Assembly: GCA_031308135.1 (NCBI GenBank)
Contig: JAHLJT010000631.1
Coordinates: 196,406,685-196,470,684 of the forward strand
DNA length: 64,000 bases
Source: Acheta domesticus
Lineage: Eukaryota > Arthropoda > Insecta > Orthoptera > Gryllidae
Direction: 5' to 3'
Part shown: piece after piece, positions 1 through 10,393 of the stretch
How positions within the stretch are numbered: position 1 is the first letter of the stretch
Layout: each line of letters opens with the position of its first letter
Made by a program: the position numbers and the translations under genes
Notes under the pieces: model-generated
The model's input: only the letters and a program-made list of their open reading frames with translations
Database searches by the model: none
What the model was told of the DNA's origin: nothing

Positions 1-912
1 CTAAATGAAGTATCGCTTGGAAATGGATGGATTTTCTGGAGTTCAGATGTCGAGATTGAAAGAAATTCTTGGTGGTGTCGTGTTGGAAATGTTGACTCTT
101 GTTATTTGGTATGCATCTAAAATGTTACATACCACTTGTCATCAAATAGTACATATCAACGAGACAATAAAACGGAAGGCAGTGTTATTAAATTTCGTGT
201 TTTTTTATTGAAATTTAGTGTTTGCCTGACAGAGTGTGCATTCTGTCGCTAGTAGTCCTTTACTTTCAACCTCAAAAATATCCTAAAGAATACACAAATA
301 ACGGAAACAAACATTGATTACTTTAATACTACATAGTTAGAAGCATGTTTAGTATATGTAACAGATTAGCAATGTGATATATTCATGACAACTACTCAAA
401 TAATTCCTTGATAGAATGAAAGATATATTAAAATATTTTAAGTACATTTCCTTATATACAGATTTCCCTAACTTGTACATTAAATGTCAAACAAATTATT
501 GAACTATTTAAATTCGGAGTGATCATACCAATGCATAGGAAACTAACACAGTTAACAAAAATATATTTCTTAAATTTTACATTCGGAACATTTTATTCGC
601 AACACATTTTAGCGCTACACACTGAGAATAATCGTCGTTGGGCTATCCTTTGGTATGTTTCCCTTAGGAATTAGCGACTCCCATCCAACCCATCCTGTGA
701 TAACATTCACCACCCTTTGACACTTACATATTCGCCAGCCTCCCACTACTATCGCTGAGGTCCGACAGCCTGTAGATTGTACCTATGCAGCTGTCTGAGA
801 CCAATTTGCACATAATACACTGATAAGAGTTAGGAAGCAATGGTAATCAGCAGATTGGCTGAATATTGTTGAACTTGTACCCGTTGATAGCACTATACTC
901 CGCAGGTATACC
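1..912. other. AT-rich non-coding stretch
   Basis: I see no ORF with recognisable similarity, no splice-flanked exon and no repeat structure here. The short open frames lack coding character. Confidence 0.6.
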
Positions 913-1498
913 ACCAACTTTTTTTTTTTTTCAATAATTTTTATTTATAGTCGCATCAACGTCATGGTCATTAGCGACTATATACACTGTACATTAGAGA
1001 TTACATGTATATCATTAAATTACAATTGACATTATGGGATTACAACATTGTAGGAATATACTAATAAATGTATACAGTAATGAGATTAAATATCCTTGAA
1101 AATGTTTGCAGCTTTACAAAACTTAATAATATGATCTTGTTCTTCAGTGGAATACAATATAGCTTCATGTTTGAATTTAAATGATTGTCTTAGTTGATTG
1201 AAGTTTGGACACTCTTTAAAAATATGGTCTAGAGTCCTTTGAATTTTGCACAGTTCACACATTGGAGGGGATCTTTTTTGCAGTAGATGAAGATGGGTTA
1301 ATTTGGAATGTCCAGATCTTATTCTCGATAGTACAACTTGCTCTCTGCGATTTATTTTCTTATTGAAGCGTATTGAGTTAAATTTATTTAAGGTTTTATG
1401 CATTGAGCTGGCTTTATATTTTGTCCAGTCGTGGTTCCATTTGTTTGTCATCACTTTCCTTATATACTTCAGAATATCCGGATAATAACCAACTTTTT
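913..1498 (-). mobile_element. 5'-truncated non-LTR retrotransposon insertion
   Basis: A LINE fragment lies on the minus strand. Its poly-A tail appears as the T-run just after 918, followed by a 3' UTR and then the end of ORF2. The 11-bp direct repeat ACCAACTTTTT occurs at 913-923 and 1488-1498, the target-site duplication expected of target-primed reverse transcription; one copy overlaps the tail. Only about 0.56 kb of element survives, so this is a dead 5'-truncated copy. The clade (Jockey- or I-like is plausible) cannot be fixed from so short a piece. Confidence 0.8.
1086..1454 (-). pseudogene. C-terminal end of non-LTR retrotransposon ORF2
   Basis: This 122-residue open frame has the hallmark C-terminus of insect LINE ORF2 proteins. 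A basic stretch with R-x-R-x-GH (residues about 45-50) is followed by a Cys/His knuckle starting CELC near residue 86, then an H and a CPNF cysteine. In intact elements this region follows reverse transcriptase, and sometimes RNase H, and is thought to help bind RNA or DNA; those upstream domains are absent here because of 5' truncation. The methionine at the start is incidental. The insertion ends about 33 bases upstream of it, so no host promoter is expected to drive it. Family assignment is confident; clade is not. Confidence 0.75.
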
Positions 1499-2478
1499 AA
1501 TATCGCCATACCTAGTTTTGCATAGGGCGGGGGAGAGACTGTGAGAATTTAACAGGATAAAATTAAAGAAATAATTTTCTCGAAATATGTCTGAGTTCAT
1601 CATGTAAACCAGTAATACTTCCTTTAAATGCGATGGTCGTACATTATTTCCGTCATGACGATTATTCTTTGTGTGTTCATTTATAGTTCTGTTGACTTTC
1701 TACAACAGGAGAATGAAATTACGTTGAATAACCAACAACGTTGTTTTCCTTCTCTGGCCATAATGAACAGATGAGATCAATTGTGTTTGCAGCATCGCAT
1801 GTGAATTAATAATGCTGAATGGTACTATGATTGGTGAATTCTATGTACGATTCAACAATGTAATTGACATGACGTACAATTCGTTATTACTTATAGAGCA
1901 TTTCAATTGATTATCTGAGTTCTTGTAATTAAATGATAATGTTATTGAATATCGTTTGTAGACGAAAAACTGATCGCCCTGTATGATTTTATAGTTCGTT
2001 TCTCTTCTCTGCGTTGCAATTATGTTGAAATGGATTTTTTTGTAATTATCATGCATTGTTCTCTAACACATATATACTTTATTTATTAAAACATTAGAGA
2101 ACTTTAACTTGATAATGCAATAACTTGATAATGCAATCGTAATTGTTAAAAAACCACAATACTGACAGAATCATACGTAAAATTATATAAAAAATTATTA
2201 TAATTCTACGTAAGTATTATGAGCCCTCAAAAAAATTATCCATTAAATAGTTGCACTACCATACGTCTGTAATAGCTTTATCATATATCAACTAACCACT
2301 TTGCATGGAATTGAGAACAAACAGCTCATGTTCAAATTATTATTGTTAAGAACAAAAGATGAATACCACCAAAATGTGTGATGTATGATGAGTAACCGTA
2401 TTTTTTTTAAATTATGAGGCCTACTTACTATATTGCGTATGTATGCTTATATTTTATCATTGTTTTCAATTCGCTTTT
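1499..2478. other. AT-rich non-coding stretch
   Basis: No recognisable gene, repeat or RNA is visible between the LINE fragment and the TTAA element. Confidence 0.6.
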
Positions 2479-4159
2479 TTAACCCCTAGTTGACTGACGG
2501 TACTTACAAGTACCACCTTTCTTATGCGTATTTAATAACGCAGGCCAACGACCAAAAAACTTTTTGTGTGTGTTCACCTAATTCCTATAATGTTAAGTGT
2601 GCTGATTCCAAAAATAACAATAAAAATGCCGTATCACCCACCATTTGTTCACATTTTAACATTTTATCTGTATTGTTAGGCAAATGCTGCTCTGAGTATC
2701 TAGATATGAGATCCAGGAAGTTATAAATCCCCATATTTACTCTGCGAATGGGATAGTAGGGCACGAGATTAGCATTAGTCTAGAAAGAATTGGCCTGTAA
2801 CAAAATCTTTAATCCCGGGGGAAAAGAACATTCTACGGGAACATACGGTGGATCAACACAAGATTCTCCTGCTTCCATTGCACATAATTAGGTCTCATGA
2901 AACAATTGCCTACCGTAAAAATGAGCAATGTTTCAGGTACCTTTCTGAAAAGTTTATCAATTTGTCAGTCAATTTGTCTGCAGCAAAATTATTTAAAGAG
3001 GGTATCTTCATTGAGAGTGATATTAGAAAAGTGATGTTTGATTCCCAACTTGAAATACATTTGAGAGAAAATGAAAATAAAGCGTAGAGTACTTTTAATC
3101 ACGTTGTTAATAAGTTCCTAGCCAACAAAAAAGACCCAGACTATCAAGCAATTGTTGTCTATATGCTGAATGCTTTCAAGAACTCGACATGTTTAATGAG
3201 CCTCAAGGTTTACTTCTTAAACAGTCATTTACAATTATCTTCCGGAGGATTGAAGTTATGTAAGTGAAGAACAAGGTGAGCGTTTTCATTAAGATCTGAA
3301 AATGATGAAAAAACGTGATCAGGGGCGCTGGATCAGCAATATGATGGGAGATTACTGTTGGTCACTTCACTGAGAGAGTCAGCAAACGGCGTAGAGGAGA
3401 AAGAGATATTTCAGGGGCTTTAAAGAAAAGAGACAAAGAAAATATACGTCAATGGTCACGTAAAATGTAATGTTAAGAATATAAAGCCATCTTCTATGTT
3501 TTAATAAAGTTCTCTAAGTATTTTAGAGGACGTTTCTTTTTCACTTTATTAGCATATATAACATATTTTTCCATATCTTAATAGATCAAATTCTGACCAA
3601 ACTGTAGATGATGGAAAGAAATAGATTTCAGATGCGGATTCAGCACCCAAAAGACTATAAAAAAACAGCTATTAAGATTCAAAAAGTTTTTTGAAACTCT
3701 TTTTTTGTTGGCCTGTGTAATTATTATAGGTACCAGCGAGTCTCACAGCTTGTCGGTACTATGAAGTACCATTCTGGTGTGGTGAATAAGTTACAATTTG
3801 TAGGTTTTTAAGTGTTAATAGCTTCCTCACTGCATTTTTTGTTGCCTTGTCCAATTGTGTGGCGTCTTTCAGGAGAGAAGGGGACCAATCCTAATTCTGT
3901 ATTTATTGTTTTCTTTGTTTTTGTGGAAAAATTGACCTGTATGTTACAGATGCAATTAAAATATTACTTTTTAAATCATTACTGATAAGGGTGGTTATCT
4001 AGTGGCTTGTAGAAACTTACAAATACAATTTTTGTTTAACAATGAAGGTTTAAAATTAAAAATCTGAAAAAATAGATGCTTATTATTTACTTATTTGAAT
4101 ATTATTATAAAGTTATGTTATGACTGATTTTATTCTTGATTCAGGCAACTAAGGGTTAA
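2479..4159 (+). mobile_element. TTAA-flanked TIR element, 1.68 kb, non-autonomous
   Basis: TTAA occurs at 2479-2482 and 4156-4159. Directly inside are inverted repeats: CCCCTAGTTGACTGA on the left, and the complement CCCTTAGTTGCCTGA read inward from the right (13 of 15 match). TTAA duplications with CCC-starting ends are typical of piggyBac and also occur in Kolobok-type elements. Subterminal hairpin-like GGTACTTACAAGTACC (2499-2514) is echoed near 3755-3770. A further inverted pair with CAGGCCAAC and an A-run plus CTTTTTG lies near 2541-2567 and 3683-3716. No transposase is recognisable; the body carries a decayed ORF of a multicopy arthropod family. Confidence 0.7.
2848..3475 (+). pseudogene. 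Decayed multicopy arthropod ORF, probably transposon-carried
   Basis: The frame from 2848 to 3087 includes LPLHI, then KLFKEGIFIESDIRKVMFDS. Past a stop at 3084 it continues in another frame with a FNHVVNKFLANKKDPDYQ stretch and MSLKVYFLNSHL. After further shifts, pieces resembling EEQGER..HQD, a QGRW-like stretch and DYCWSLH appear around 3260-3370. I recall this segment order from an uncharacterised protein family found in very many copies across arthropod genomes, whose function I do not know. At least three frame breaks or stops make this copy non-functional. It sits inside the TTAA/TIR element, which suggests the family is mobile. Confidence 0.65.
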
Positions 4160-4387
4160 GAAATTACTGAGTGCGAGTTTCATAGGTTTTAAAGCTAAAG
4201 TAGAAACATTAACATTTGGCTACGGAAACGAATGGTGATAAATGTCATTGATATACATGTATTCAATGATAAAAAGCATAATTTTGGCCACATGCGTATC
4301 AAAGAGTCTCTTGCTTTTATACAAGGGTTGGATAAAAAGTAATGAGAATTTTTTTTTCTAAAATGACTTCATTGAAAGATGTGTTCA

Positions 4388-4618
4388 CATTTGTACACCT
4401 TCAGTAGAATCGCCCCCGTTATTAATGACATTTTGCCAAATGTTATTAAGGCATCGTACACTGTCTGCGCGTCTATTTCTTTTCATGTCCCATTTTGCAC
4501 ACTCCGCCCCCTCATGAATAATTTCCTCTCTGGTATTGTACCTGGTTCTTCGCAGTAGTTATTTCATGTTGCTGAAGAGATCATAATTACAGGGACTCAT
4601 GTCGGATGAGTAAGGTGG
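4388..4618 (-). pseudogene. Mariner transposase, C-terminal remnant
   Basis: After the LTR the minus-strand frame continues with a HPPYSSDMSPCNYDLFS block. Its Asp is the third D of the mariner DD34D catalytic triad. It then runs through a stop (K followed by TAA) to a RADSVRCLNNIWQNVINNGG tail, ending near 4390, as in well-known insect mariners. The reading frame on both sides of the LTR joins exactly when the LTR and one GTGG copy are disregarded, confirming a clean insertion into the transposase. Confidence 0.85.
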
Positions 4619-5245
4619 TGTGGCAAAGTGACGCTTGCAGACATAAAAGACAGGATGTGCCTTTGTCGATGGAAGCCACAAATAGACAGACCTTTAAGCT
4701 GAGCAGGAAGGGGGCGTGTCTAAGATGGGTTTAGGCTGAGCCAGGAAGCAGAAGGGTGCTGAGGCCAGGGGGCGGTAAGACACGTCAGTGGTAGGTTGCA
4801 GACGTCATCGTGGCGGTTGGCGCCTACAAAGCTCTGAGGGGGGGAGGTCACGTGGGGCACCCACGTCACTTTAGACGGAGTGGGAGTAAGTCACATGACA
4901 CGTCGGTCATGTGACGGAATCTATTTAAGGTAAAGTAAGGGCATAATCAGCAGGATACAATTGTGGCACGGCGCCAAGTGGTATCTTTCTTAAGTGCTCA
5001 CGCACTTCGCTCCGGGGGTGAGCGGCCGGATTCGTCCGGGGAGACGAAAGTCTCATCTTTAGCGACGCTTTCAAGCGGTCGCTGTTCTTGCGGTCAAGCA
5101 AGAGCGGGTGGGGGACTCGCAAAGCAGTCGCAGGTAGCGGCTAAGATAAGCTGTCTTTAGGAGGGTTCCGTAAAGCACGTATAAAGTGAATGAATTGTGC
5201 AATCCTTCGTGTCTGTGTCTGAGTGATTAAACGACGCCACAGTGG
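4615..5245 (+). mobile_element. Solo LTR (623 bp) with 4-bp GTGG target duplication
   Basis: The LTR spans 4619-5241. It opens TGTGGC and closes GCCACA, a perfect 6-bp inverted terminus, and is flanked by GTGG at 4615-4618 and 5242-5245. A TATA-like CTATTTAAGG sits near 4920, and the sequence is markedly GC-rich compared with its surroundings. No internal region exists, so the element was reduced by LTR-LTR recombination. A 4-bp duplication fits a Gypsy-type (Metaviridae) integrase. Orientation is inferred from the TATA-like site only. Confidence 0.82.
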
Positions 5246-5487
5246 ATGTTCCAGAATCCCCCATTGTCAGCGGCGCAAGAGTTCTCCACGTGAGGTCGTC
5301 GTGTACCGGGGTTATCTTTCACATCATCCCTGCCTAATATAAACGCTTTAACCCATCATGCGATTGTGGAGTGTGGCAACTCTGTATCACCGCATGCTTT
5401 CCGCAATCTCTGAAAACATTCTTGCTTACTACGATATCGAACCACTTCAAATTTAAGCCACGAACGTCGCTCTACCTTTGTAAGCAT
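5246..5487 (-). pseudogene. Mariner transposase, N-terminal remnant
   Basis: Reading the minus strand from about 5487, the product begins MLTKVERRSWLKFEVV and runs to the helix-turn-helix region, with HSTIA, an in-frame stop, then WVKAF and a GR-like/RPHVEN linker. In mariner transposases this part binds the terminal repeats. Immediately after RPHVEN the frame jumps to residues just before the last catalytic Asp, so the first two catalytic Asp residues and about 0.55 kb of coding sequence are missing. Confidence 0.8.
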
Positions 5488-5679
5488 GACGATAGGATGC
5501 TTGCACTATTGCTATGAATTTCAACGAATTACATACTGCAGTAGACTGACAGAACACTATTTCCGCTGGCAGCACATACTCGTCTTATAGTCCTCCTTTT
5601 GTCACCATTGATGGTAGCATGGCGACTCACCGGCTTTAATTTACACCAATATTCTCATTACTTTTATCCAACCTACGTA

Positions 5680-7829
5680 TTTTTCATTTGTATTTATGTA
5701 ATAATAATACTTTTGCAAATAGTACGATAAAAAAAGTGAGTAGATCTCGTAGAATTAAAGTTTACACGTGAGTGGATACTCAGGCTGTTGGTCCGAAAGA
5801 TTCGTAGTTCATGAACGTATTCAATTGTGTTTGTAACATGTGTGCATTCCCAGTCCCTCTTGTAACACATCTTGACCGGGCATTCTGTGTGACATCTGTG
5901 TGCAATCTGTCTGTAAGCACAATTGAGGAAATAGCTTCCAACGTATAAAACAATGTTACAAGAACGGAGATAGGCCTACATGGGCATGATGTTCCAGAAA
6001 CACGAGTGTGCTCTTCATCGGAAATTGTTTGCATAGGAGTGGTAGTTCGCAGACCAGATGGATTCTACAGGCACTGATAGATGGCAATAAGGAGGTGGAT
6101 TGGGTTAAATTGAAAATAGACCACGACTCACAAGAAAGGGAAGCCATATAGTACGATATGTCTCTTCATTATTTATCTGATGAAAATTTTTACATGGAAA
6201 TATAATTATTTTTGTTTTATTTTTTGAAAGTTGTGTCCATGATTGCTTTCAGTTAATAAGAATTTCCATTGATTTAATCGACCAGGAGAGTCGTATAATG
6301 GTTTACGAGAAGGGGTCTACTGCAACGTAATAGTTATTATAGTTCAAGTCTTCCGTATATTAAATTAGAACAATGGCGTTAATTCCTATTGGAGCTACGA
6401 TTAGCATTCTACCTATACTGTAGCTATATTACTTTGAACGTAATCCCCGTCGTTGTCCAATTAAGATGATAATAGCTCACTGGTCACTTAATCCCCATAG
6501 ATTAGCACTCTTAATGAATATTGTACGATGTATCAAGCACAGCAAACATAACAGAATATTTGCAAGCATGTTAACATTTGCATTCGATTACATTCAATAA
6601 TTTGACTTACATAGGTTTCTAAGAATTTTACAACAAAATTAATTACATTATTCTCTTTTTGAAAGTTTGAAAATTACCCACAAGGAGTATGTGAAACAAA
6701 TAATTTTTTGCAACATTGAATTTTATAATTTAAGTTTTATAATATTTTACTTTTCCTCTCGTTAGTAAAATGTAATTTACGAAATAAACTTGATAATTTA
6801 TGTATCACTCATTTATTATGCTATATCTGCCTTGCCCCGCCAGTCTCACTCGCCTTATTCGCCATGTCCACCCCTCACGCGTCACCCATTCAACCCGTCC
6901 CGAGTGCTCTGCTTAAATTCCCCCTCCCCATCGCACTGCCCTGCACCTCCCCCCTCCATTTGCTAAGTCTCCCAAAAGAAAAGGAGCCATTCAACAATGG
7001 CCGCTGTTTCCAGCAGCAAAACAGTTAGGGTTTATAACCAAATTTTGTGTGACATTTAAAGACTTCAAACTTCCCTATTTATTTTCTTGTCTGCTCAAGA
7101 AAGGTCGTGCCAAATATGGTGGCAGTCGTTTCAGTAGCTGATAATGTATTGTGAAACAAACACCCACATATACATGAGCTGCATGCCCACGTAAAACTAT
7201 GGATAGAATTACGTTTATGTAACTATTCGCCAATCATACTCCGATGATGCGTTGAAGACTTCAGGGAAGATAGTTTTGTTGCCATTGCTATGGTAACCTT
7301 CCATCTCTGATACATCATTTCTTCACTTCTTTGTTGAAACAATGTAAGAATGGGGGTGCAATATGAGAGGTATAGAAATGTCTGTGTTTATCTCGACTGA
7401 GAAAGTTTTGCCATAGCTATGTCTAAAAAGATTTAACTTGTTTGATATTTTAATAGATGTATTTTCATCCAAGATATTGAATCAAGTTTTATTAAACTAA
7501 AAGTAAAGACGTTTTTTCCAAGTATATTATTGCGCGTATATTCCAGTTTCGACAAAATTCTTAACCTAACCTAGATTGTAAATTTGCATTTTAAACGTAC
7601 GTCAAATAGCTTTAAGTATTGTAACCGTATACGAATGTTGAAATAACACAGGGTGGATGATGGGAGCTCGCTGTAAGAGAATGGAACAAATAAAAGGTTG
7701 CGGCATTGCGGTAAACCAGGGGTGAGAAAACGTGATCCAGTGGTTGTGAAGGTTACGTACATTGTATTCGCCGTATTAACTCTCAAATTTCTGATATTTT
7801 TATCGTAGAAGTTACTCATTCTTCAGTTT
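5680..7829. other. Mostly AT-rich non-coding; one GC/pyrimidine-rich patch
   Basis: No coding exon or mobile element is recognisable. A C-rich patch at about 6830-6970 interrupts the AT-rich background and looks like low-complexity sequence rather than a gene. Confidence 0.55.
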
Positions 7830-7834
7830 TGACT

Positions 7835-7935
7835 TCTGTATTCTCTCTCTTCCTCTCTTTTTCTCCCCTCCCGTCCTCCCTCTCTTCCTTCCTCTCTCAC
7901 CCTCCCACTCTCTTTCTCCCTTTCTCTCACACACA
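7835..7935. repeat. CT-rich low-complexity tract
   Basis: About 100 bases are almost entirely C and T (CTCTCT, CCCTCC variants), ending in a short CA run. This is a degenerate polypyrimidine microsatellite. Confidence 0.85.
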
Positions 7936-8239
7936 TTGTTCCTAAACATTGAAACATCATTTTAGAAAAATTTCAAAGTTTCATTCTCACATTTAACATT
8001 CCAGTTCGCATTACAGTATCCACAAAACCATAAAATTTCATCTTATGATTAAATTACAAATATGTCAGTGACCAGTGATTTGATTGACATGTTTATTTTC
8101 TAAAAATTGTGGCCTTCTAAATCCTTATTTTTTTGCAATTATAACTTTTATTTTTAGCAGCGTGATTGGTTACAGAATTGTCTTACAAACTGTCAACATT
8201 AAGCAACGCATCTGGCATATTATTATATCTGAGAGTGGC

Positions 8240-8680
8240 AACTGTCTTGTGAATACGAGACGAGACCTTGCGCAAAAAGTTTGCGGACCCCTGGCGCGGA
8301 CGCCGCATGGTCGCGGAGATTCTCCTCTCTTGATTACTTTGTTTGGGAGTTGCGGTGTTCGCTCTTCCGCTCGACCCCTGTCTGCGTGCGGTTATTCTCC
8401 TCTCTGCCTCGCGCGCTGCCTCCGTCTCTCTCCACGAAAATCCCTTCCGCGCAACGGCAGCCCGGCTGCCGCGGCCGCCGCCCCGCCCCGCAGGCTGGCT
8501 GCCTGGCTGGCTGGCTTTCCCGGGAACGGTCGCCCGAGAGGTCGTCATTTCTGAGAGGCAGCGCGCAAATCGCGCTCCTGCCGCTGCGGGAAATCGAGGG
8601 CGCGTGGCGCTGCGGTGCCTCTGACCGGGAGGGCCTGGGGTTCGAGTTTCGATGGTGGCAGGATTATCAACATTAGCTAC
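8240..8680. other. CpG- and GC-rich island, possible SINE or promoter-like patch
   Basis: An abrupt GC-rich, CpG-rich block interrupts AT-rich sequence. Overlapping open frames on both strands simply reflect the scarcity of stops in GC-rich DNA. Its 3' part (about 8600-8660) has a GTGGCGCTGCGGTG box-A-like run and GGGGTTCGAGTTTC resembling a Pol III box B, so a tRNA-derived SINE head is possible. A CpG-island promoter cannot be excluded. Confidence 0.45.
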
Positions 8681-8683
8681 ATA

Positions 8684-9303
8684 TTAACCTTCCAGCGGGC
8701 GCGCTGTCGTAAATATTACAATAGCAGATTTTTTTTGTTTTGCTGTCAACTCATTGTTGTCAAAGACTTCTGCGTTCTTGGTATTCCTTGCAAGTATCTT
8801 TACTAATGCATTCCTGCAGCCACTGTTTAGTTTACACGCTATATTCAGTTTTTGTAACGCTCTATTCGGGATAAGTGCATAGTGATGTAAACTTTACGCT
8901 GCGCGCCGGCTGTTGTGCTAAAATATTTCATAATAATTTGGCGTAATCAAAATTTTCTGTAAAATGTCCAGATAAAGAATCCATGTGAACGAAAATCAGA
9001 ATAATCTTCAACAGCTGTCTGATCGGAGGAAGATCATGAATTGGATAGTGACAGTGAGTAAACGAATGCTGAAAATATAGACGAGCATCAGAACGATACT
9101 GGATCGGAACAAGATCTTTTTGATACTAAATACGAACGTTTACCAACGGATATGTTTTTGGTAGTAAATATCATTCTTAGATATTATAATGCGACATAAA
9201 TTCCATTGTTCTACAGTTTCTTTGATTTTTTCAAGAGTCATTGAATGTCGTAAAATTGCGCCTGCTGGTGTGAACATTTTACGCGCACCCGCTGGAAGGT
9301 TAA
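8684..9303 (+). mobile_element. piggyBac-like deletion derivative (620 bp)
   Basis: TTAA at 8684-8687 and 9300-9303 directly flanks inverted ends CCTTCCAGCGGGCGCGC (left) and, read inward from the right, CCTTCCAGCGGGTGCGCG. TTAA plus such ends is the piggyBac signature. Inside, around 8990-9140, an acidic translated stretch with HELDSDSE and ENIDEHQNDTGSEQD resembles the acidic N-terminus of piggyBac transposases, interrupted by stops. The catalytic core is gone, so the element is non-autonomous. Confidence 0.85.
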
Positions 9304-9744
9304 GTCCAATTCAGCAGCTGTCTAGAGTAGAATCTTAGGAGCGCCGATTGCTTTTATTGTTAATTTTCCGTAGTTTCTCCGATTAACACCAGGCTAATGC
9401 CATGTTGGGCATGAACCGCAGTGCATGGAAAGGGTCATAAACCGCGCGCGATCTTTCCTTCCTCTTCCTTGTCCTTGATATGATATAGATTTCTTGCGAT
9501 GACGTTTGTACTGCATACATTGTCATGTATCTAAACGATAAGACGGTTCTTGATTATGAACGATGAATAAGTCAGACACTTATTGGTAGACTCACTTCTT
9601 TTCGTGTAGAACTGATATCAGGCAGCACTAGTCAACCAACAAATCTTTCAAACGAGTGCGCTAACACGTGGATGTGCGCGGAGGCGCGGTTGAGTTCAGC
9701 GTTGTTGTTCTGTGTGCTCTCCTCCGCTTGCTGACTGATATATT
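9304..9744. other. Non-coding stretch
   Basis: No gene or repeat is recognisable between the piggyBac-like element and the family D repeat. Confidence 0.5.
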
Positions 9745-9948
9745 AAAGTTTTCGGGCACGTCAACTGCTGTGGTCCTTAGTCTCCTTGGTAAAAGTAAAT
9801 GTTTTTACATGAGATGGCGTTGTTCCTTCTCCGCTGGATAGTGAGAACCAGCGCCGATCTACGCATTGGCTTGCGGGGTCCTTCTCCTCCAGGTATCTCC
9901 TTCATTAGGATCAGTTCTTAACTTCAGACCAGTCTTCTGAGTGAGAGA

Positions 9949-10393
9949 TAAAGAGCAAGACAGACTGAGAGGGTGAGAGAGAGACTGAGAGGGTGAGAGA
10001 CTGAGAGGGTGAGAGAGACTGAGAGGGTGAGAGAGACTGAGAGGGTGAGAGAGACTGAGAGGGTGAGAGAGAGACTGAGAGGGTGAGAGAGACTGAGAGG
10101 GTGAGAGAGACTGAGAGGGTGAGAGTGACTGAGAGGGGGAGAGAGACTGAGAGGGGGAGAGAGAGACTGAGAGGGGGAGAGAGACTGAGAGGGGGAGAGA
10201 GAGACTGAGAGGGGGAGAGAGAGACTGAGAGGGGGAGAGAGACTGAGAGGGGGAGAGAGAGACTGAGAGGGGGAGAGAGACTATGAGAGGGAGAGAGACT
10301 GAGAGGGGGAGACAGAGAGGGGAGAGAGACAGAGAGGGGAGAGAGACAGAGAGGGGAGAGAGAGACAGAGAGGAAGAGAGAGACAAATAGAGA
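9949..10393. repeat. GA-rich minisatellite, unit ~18 bp
   Basis: The array is built from ACTGAGAGGGTGAGAGAG-type units, shifting to GGGGGAGAGAGACTGAGA variants and then short AGAGAGACAGAGAGGGG units. The + strand is almost pure purine. Open frames on the opposite strand (Ser/Leu/Pro repeats) are by-products. Confidence 0.95.

Larger units (their letters stand above)
4320..5679 (-). mobile_element. Mariner element, internally deleted, split by a solo LTR
   Basis: TA dinucleotides at 4320-4321 and 5678-5679 flank matching inverted repeats containing GGTTGGATAAAA(A)GTAATGAG. Between them, on the minus strand, are mariner transposase pieces. Removing the 627 bp of LTR plus duplicated target leaves about 0.73 kb, against roughly 1.3 kb for a complete mariner. 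Order of events read from the structure: mariner insertion, internal deletion (not dated relative to the LTR), then LTR-element insertion and loss to a solo LTR. Confidence 0.88.

Noticed and set aside
8084..8676. Overlapping 90-156-codon frames
   Set aside because: They overlap on both strands in a CpG-rich patch; composition explains them.
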